Positions 61,575 through 64,000 of a DNA stretch of 64,000 nt are shown piece by piece. The DNA lies in contig JAQTTV010000002.1 in NCBI GenBank assembly GCA_028710565.1, positions 79,795 to 143,794 on the forward strand. The letters run 5' to 3'. The DNA comes from Gallionella sp. (lineage in GTDB: Bacteria; Pseudomonadota; Gammaproteobacteria; Burkholderiales; Gallionellaceae). The position numbers and the translations under genes were made by a program. The notes under the pieces are model-generated. The model worked only from the letters and a program-made list of their open reading frames with translations, was not told where the DNA came from and searched no databases. Position 1 is the stretch's first letter. Each line of letters begins with the position of its first letter.

Positions 61575-64000
61575 ATGTCAGAAGTCTTAACGCGTTATCT
61601 GGAAAAACTCATCCACGACCACCGCCGCATTGATGCGCGGGGCGTGATGCAGGTCAGCCGCATGATAGAACTCACCTTAGACGAGGTGTTTATTGATTTG
61701 ACCGTGCGCATGGGCAAGGCGGAAAAATTTGAATTGCCGCGTGAATTTGAACCCCGCGACGATGAAGAACACGACCTACGCCGTGAACGCTACACCGCGC
61801 CGCAAGTGGAAACAGGCATTTCCTCCGCTGAGTTATGGCAACGGCATGCTGCATGGGTGCTATTGGGCGACCCTGGTGCGGGAAAAACCACCTTGTTAAA
61901 ACACTTTGCGCTGCAAAGTGCGCGGGCGTTTCTAGCCACCCAGCAACCGTTCGCCCTGAGCGAGTCGAAGGTTGACTCCCCCGTTCATGGTTCGACCGTT
62001 CGACCAACTCACGACTCACCACGAACGGGGGATGCCGAGGCATTCCTCCCCATCCTGATTCCTCTACGTTTCCTCGCCGCCGAATGGGCGCAGCAATCTT
62101 GGCAAGCCAAAGATGCGGTGCTGAATTATTTGGAAAACCAAGGTTTGAACGAAATAGGTTTTGAAGACCCAACCGAGCGCGCCGCCCTGTTTGCCGAATT
62201 TAAAAATTCTTTGGCAAATGGTCGCGCCTTGTTGTTATTTGACGGACTGGACGAACAGCGAGATGCCAATATCCAGCGTAATACCGTGCAAGCCATTGAA
62301 TCCGTGCTACAAACTTATCCCAGCAACCGTTGCTTAGCCAGCTCACGCATCATTGGTTATGATGCCGCGCCGTTGGGGGCGAGTTTTCACACCGCCACAC
62401 TTGAGCCGTTTAACGATGAACAAATGGCGGCATTTTTCCAGCAATGGATTTACGCCGTGGAACAACAAGAGGACATCGACCCCGACGAAAACACCCAGAA
62501 GCGCGCCAAGGAAAAAGCTGACGATCTCATCGCGCAAATTCAAGCCAATGCGGGCATCCGCACCCTCGCCGCCAATCCGCTGTTGTGTACCATCATCGGG
62601 CTGATTCGCCGCCAAGGCGCGACCTTGCCGACCATCCGCGTGGAACTGTACAAGCTGTGCATCGACACCTTTATTTTTAACTGGGAACTGCAAAAACGCC
62701 GCCGCGCTGACCAACAAAGCAGTTTGGACAAAGACCAAACCCAAGCCGTGTTGGAAGAAATCGCCCTGTATTTGCACGAACGCTGCGTCGATAACCGCGC
62801 CTCGCACGACCAACTGGCGCAAGTGATCCGCGAATTTTTGGTTAAAGACAAAGGCTTAAACCCAAGTGATGCAACACACAAAGCCGAACAATTATTAAAT
62901 TTAATCCGCGATGTATCGGGTTTGCTGATCGACCGAGGCAACGCCGAATATGGCTTTTTTCACCTGACCTTTCAAGAATACCTCACCGCCCGCGCCATCA
63001 CCCGCCGCCGCAAAGACATCGACCGTTATTTGGGGCAACACCTGTTTGAACCGCGCTGGCGCGAAGTCATCCGCCTCGCCGCCGCCCACCAAGGCATGAA
63101 AGATGCCGAAACGGGCAGCGAATTTATTGATGCCATCCGCCGCCATCCCCACCCCCGCGAAGCCATCATGCACTACGCCTTTCGCATGGCGTTTTTGTGC
63201 CTCAAGGAAACCAAGGTCGAACTGGATACCTCGGACGAAATGATGCGTGAATGGGTAAGGATTTATTTGGCACAGCCTGAGTTGCATAAGTTGATGAATA
63301 GGTTGATGGCGCAGCCAGGATTGGAGATTCGTTATCGTGACGGAGCAATTCAGCCCTTGCTTGACGTGCTTAAGGATGAAAATGGAGATATTCGCAGGGA
63401 CGCCGCGCAAGCCTTGGGGAATTTCAAAGACCCTGCCGCGTTGAACGCATTACTCGACGCGATTAAGGATGAAGATAGCAATGTCCGCAGGGGTGCAGCG
63501 CAAGCATTGGGGAATTTCAAAGACCCTGCCGCGTTGAACGCTTTACTCGGCGCGATTAAGGATGAAGATAGCTTTGTCCGCAGGGATGCCGCGAAAGCCT
63601 TGGGCAATTTCAAAGACCCTGCCGCGCTGAACGCTTTACTCGGCGCGATTAAGGATGAAGATAGCTTTGCCCGCATGGGTGCCACGCAAGCCTTGGGCAA
63701 TTTCAAAGACCCTGCCGCGTTGAACGCTTTACTCGGCGCGATTAAGGAGGAAGATAGCTTTGCCCGCATGGGTGCCACGGAAGCCTTGGGCAATTTCAAA
63801 GACCCTGCCGCGTTGAACGCTTTACTCGGCGCGATTAAGGATGAATATAGCTTTGTCCGCAGGGATGCCGCGAAAGCCTTGGGCAATTTCAAAGACCCTG
63901 CCGCGTTGAACGCTTTACTCGGCGCGATTAAGGATGAATATAACGATGTCCGCTGGATTGCCGCGCAAGCCTTGGGCAATTTCAAAAACCCTGCCGCGTT
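61575..64000 (+). CDS. NACHT-domain NTPase with C-terminal HEAT repeats (partial at window end)
   Basis: The frame is open from ATG 61575 (AAGGAAT ribosome site) to the window end, at least 808 residues. Walker A is GDPGAGKTT (98-106), Walker B LLLFDGLDEQ (219-228), both NACHT hallmarks; the SRIIGYDAAPLG and NPLLCTIIGLIRRQGATLPTIRVELYKLCIDTFI stretches are sensor and winged-helix parts. From about residue 600 come HEAT repeats of 31 residues, e.g. AALNALLGAIKDEDSFVRRDAAKALGNFKDP. Bacterial NACHT proteins are known anti-phage sensors; that role is inferred here. Insertion: a REP element encodes about residues 125-151, straight after the Walker A helix. Confidence 0.88.
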   Translation, partial: MSEVLTRYLEKLIHDHRRIDARGVMQVSRMIELTLDEVFIDLTVRMGKAEKFELPREFEPRDDEEHDLRRERYTAPQVETGISSAELWQRHAAWVLLGDPGAGKTTLLKHFALQSARAFLATQQPFALSESKVDSPVHGSTVRPTHDSPRTGDAEAFLPILIPLRFLAAEWAQQSWQAKDAVLNYLENQGLNEIGFEDPTERAALFAEFKNSLANGRALLLFDGLDEQRDANIQRNTVQAIESVLQTYPSNRCLASSRIIGYDAAPLGASFHTATLEPFNDEQMAAFFQQWIYAVEQQEDIDPDENTQKRAKEKADDLIAQIQANAGIRTLAANPLLCTIIGLIRRQGATLPTIRVELYKLCIDTFIFNWELQKRRRADQQSSLDKDQTQAVLEEIALYLHERCVDNRASHDQLAQVIREFLVKDKGLNPSDATHKAEQLLNLIRDVSGLLIDRGNAEYGFFHLTFQEYLTARAITRRRKDIDRYLGQHLFEPRWREVIRLAAAHQGMKDAETGSEFIDAIRRHPHPREAIMHYAFRMAFLCLKETKVELDTSDEMMREWVRIYLAQPELHKLMNRLMAQPGLEIRYRDGAIQPLLDVLKDENGDIRRDAAQALGNFKDPAALNALLDAIKDEDSNVRRGAAQALGNFKDPAALNALLGAIKDEDSFVRRDAAKALGNFKDPAALNALLGAIKDEDSFARMGATQALGNFKDPAALNALLGAIKEEDSFARMGATEALGNFKDPAALNALLGAIKDEYSFVRRDAAKALGNFKDPAALNALLGAIKDEYNDVRWIAAQALGNFKNPAA
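61947..62028. repeat. REP-like element, copy 3, inserted in frame in the NACHT gene
   Basis: CCGTTCGCCCTGAGCGAGTC... to ...CACCACGAACGG. Same family as copies 1 and 2 but with an extra TTCGACCG duplicate. It is read through in the NACHT frame (PFALSESKVDSPVHGSTVRP...) with no stop. Confidence 0.85.
63397..64000 (+). repeat. 93-bp tandem coding repeats (HEAT units of the NACHT protein)
   Basis: The string TTCAAAGACCCTGCCGCG recurs at 63423, 63516, 63609, 63702, 63795, 63888, and, with one change (AAA), at 63981: a strict 93-base period (31 codons). The first unit differs most; the others differ by only a handful of bases each. The array continues past the window end. Confidence 0.95.

Noticed and set aside
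63350..63985. 211-codon repetitive ORF on the minus strand (units like SSSLIAPSKAFNAAGSLKLPKA)
   Set aside because: It is the antisense shadow of the NACHT HEAT repeats. The sense frame has family motifs throughout, whereas this frame has none.
63397..64000. CRISPR-like regular repeats
   Set aside because: The 93-base period has no distinct spacers and is an open reading frame of whole codons; these are coding HEAT units.
1..64000. rRNA or tRNA genes
   Set aside because: No cloverleaf with a T-arm GTTCGANNC and acceptor ends was found in the gaps; TTCGA-containing hits belong to the REP elements.

Overview
The window looks like a chromosomal segment of a betaproteobacterium (probably Nitrosomonadales-like, roughly 50% GC). 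The evidence is gene neighbourhood: slt-cca and folB/plsY side by side, ybgC-tolQRAB-pal-cpoB-queE-queC in one run, a HIT protein upstream-coupled to a giant DUF3683-type FAD/Fe-S oxidoreductase, a DUF1841 gene, a classical two-domain argA, and phoB-phoR behind a Pho box. The taxonomic placement is inference; no rRNA or tRNA gene was found here.

Layout. 0-6.1 kb: the tail of a surface-polysaccharide locus (four glycosyltransferases and one membrane O-acyltransferase). 6.1-17.2 kb: housekeeping genes (xth, argA, a BepA-like M48 protease, cyaY, cysS, lnt, DUF1841) plus two unusual items: a tandem triplet of small membrane paralogues, and an Lgt-like transferase coupled to a Tes/MJ0619-like radical SAM enzyme. 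17.2-28.7 kb: a RiPP locus best read as a lasso-peptide gene cluster: B2 protease, methyltransferase, promoter, B1/RRE, HPr-kinase-like kinase, sulfotransferase, 51-residue precursor, then an opposing Asn-synthetase-like cyclase, three tail-collar proteins, a GNAT relic and an intact GNAT, an ABC exporter and an NTP_transf_5 protein. 28.7-31 kb: a periplasmic binding lipoprotein and ruvB. 31-33.9 kb: a small accessory island between ruvB and ybgC holding an unknown membrane protein, a hemerythrin relic, a decayed copy of the ruvB 3' end, a HigB/HigA-type toxin-antitoxin pair, a BrnA-like protein and two copies of a dispersed repeat.

33.9-40.3 kb: the Tol-Pal operon followed by queE and queC. 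40.4-43.1 kb: a single-gene fusion of polysaccharide deacetylase, caspase-like protease and TPRs. 43.3-55.3 kb: mostly housekeeping (DegT aminotransferase, EF-hand protein, cca, slt, folB, plsY, cytochrome c, tag, dapF, xerC, phoBR). 55.3-61.3 kb: an unknown 536-residue protein, a HIT hydrolase and the giant oxidoreductase in one coupled reverse operon. 61.6 kb to the end: a NACHT NTPase with C-terminal HEAT repeats encoded by near-identical 93-bp DNA repeats, running off the window; a candidate immune (bNACHT-like) gene.

The most interesting system is the lasso cluster. The predicted core GTTGPGTDGSGGVS has Gly1, Asp8 for an 8-residue macrolactam, a Thr at -2 of the leader, and a C-terminal Ser that is the natural target for the HPrK-like kinase; a sulfotransferase and a methyltransferase in the same units suggest further tailoring. 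Other points worth pursuing are the deacetylase-caspase fusion, the NACHT-HEAT gene, the apparent exchange of the helical spacer between TolA and Pal, and several dispersed repeats that have inserted in frame inside conserved genes (cysS, the oxidoreductase, NACHT). All calls come from reading the sequence and its translation; no database search was run.
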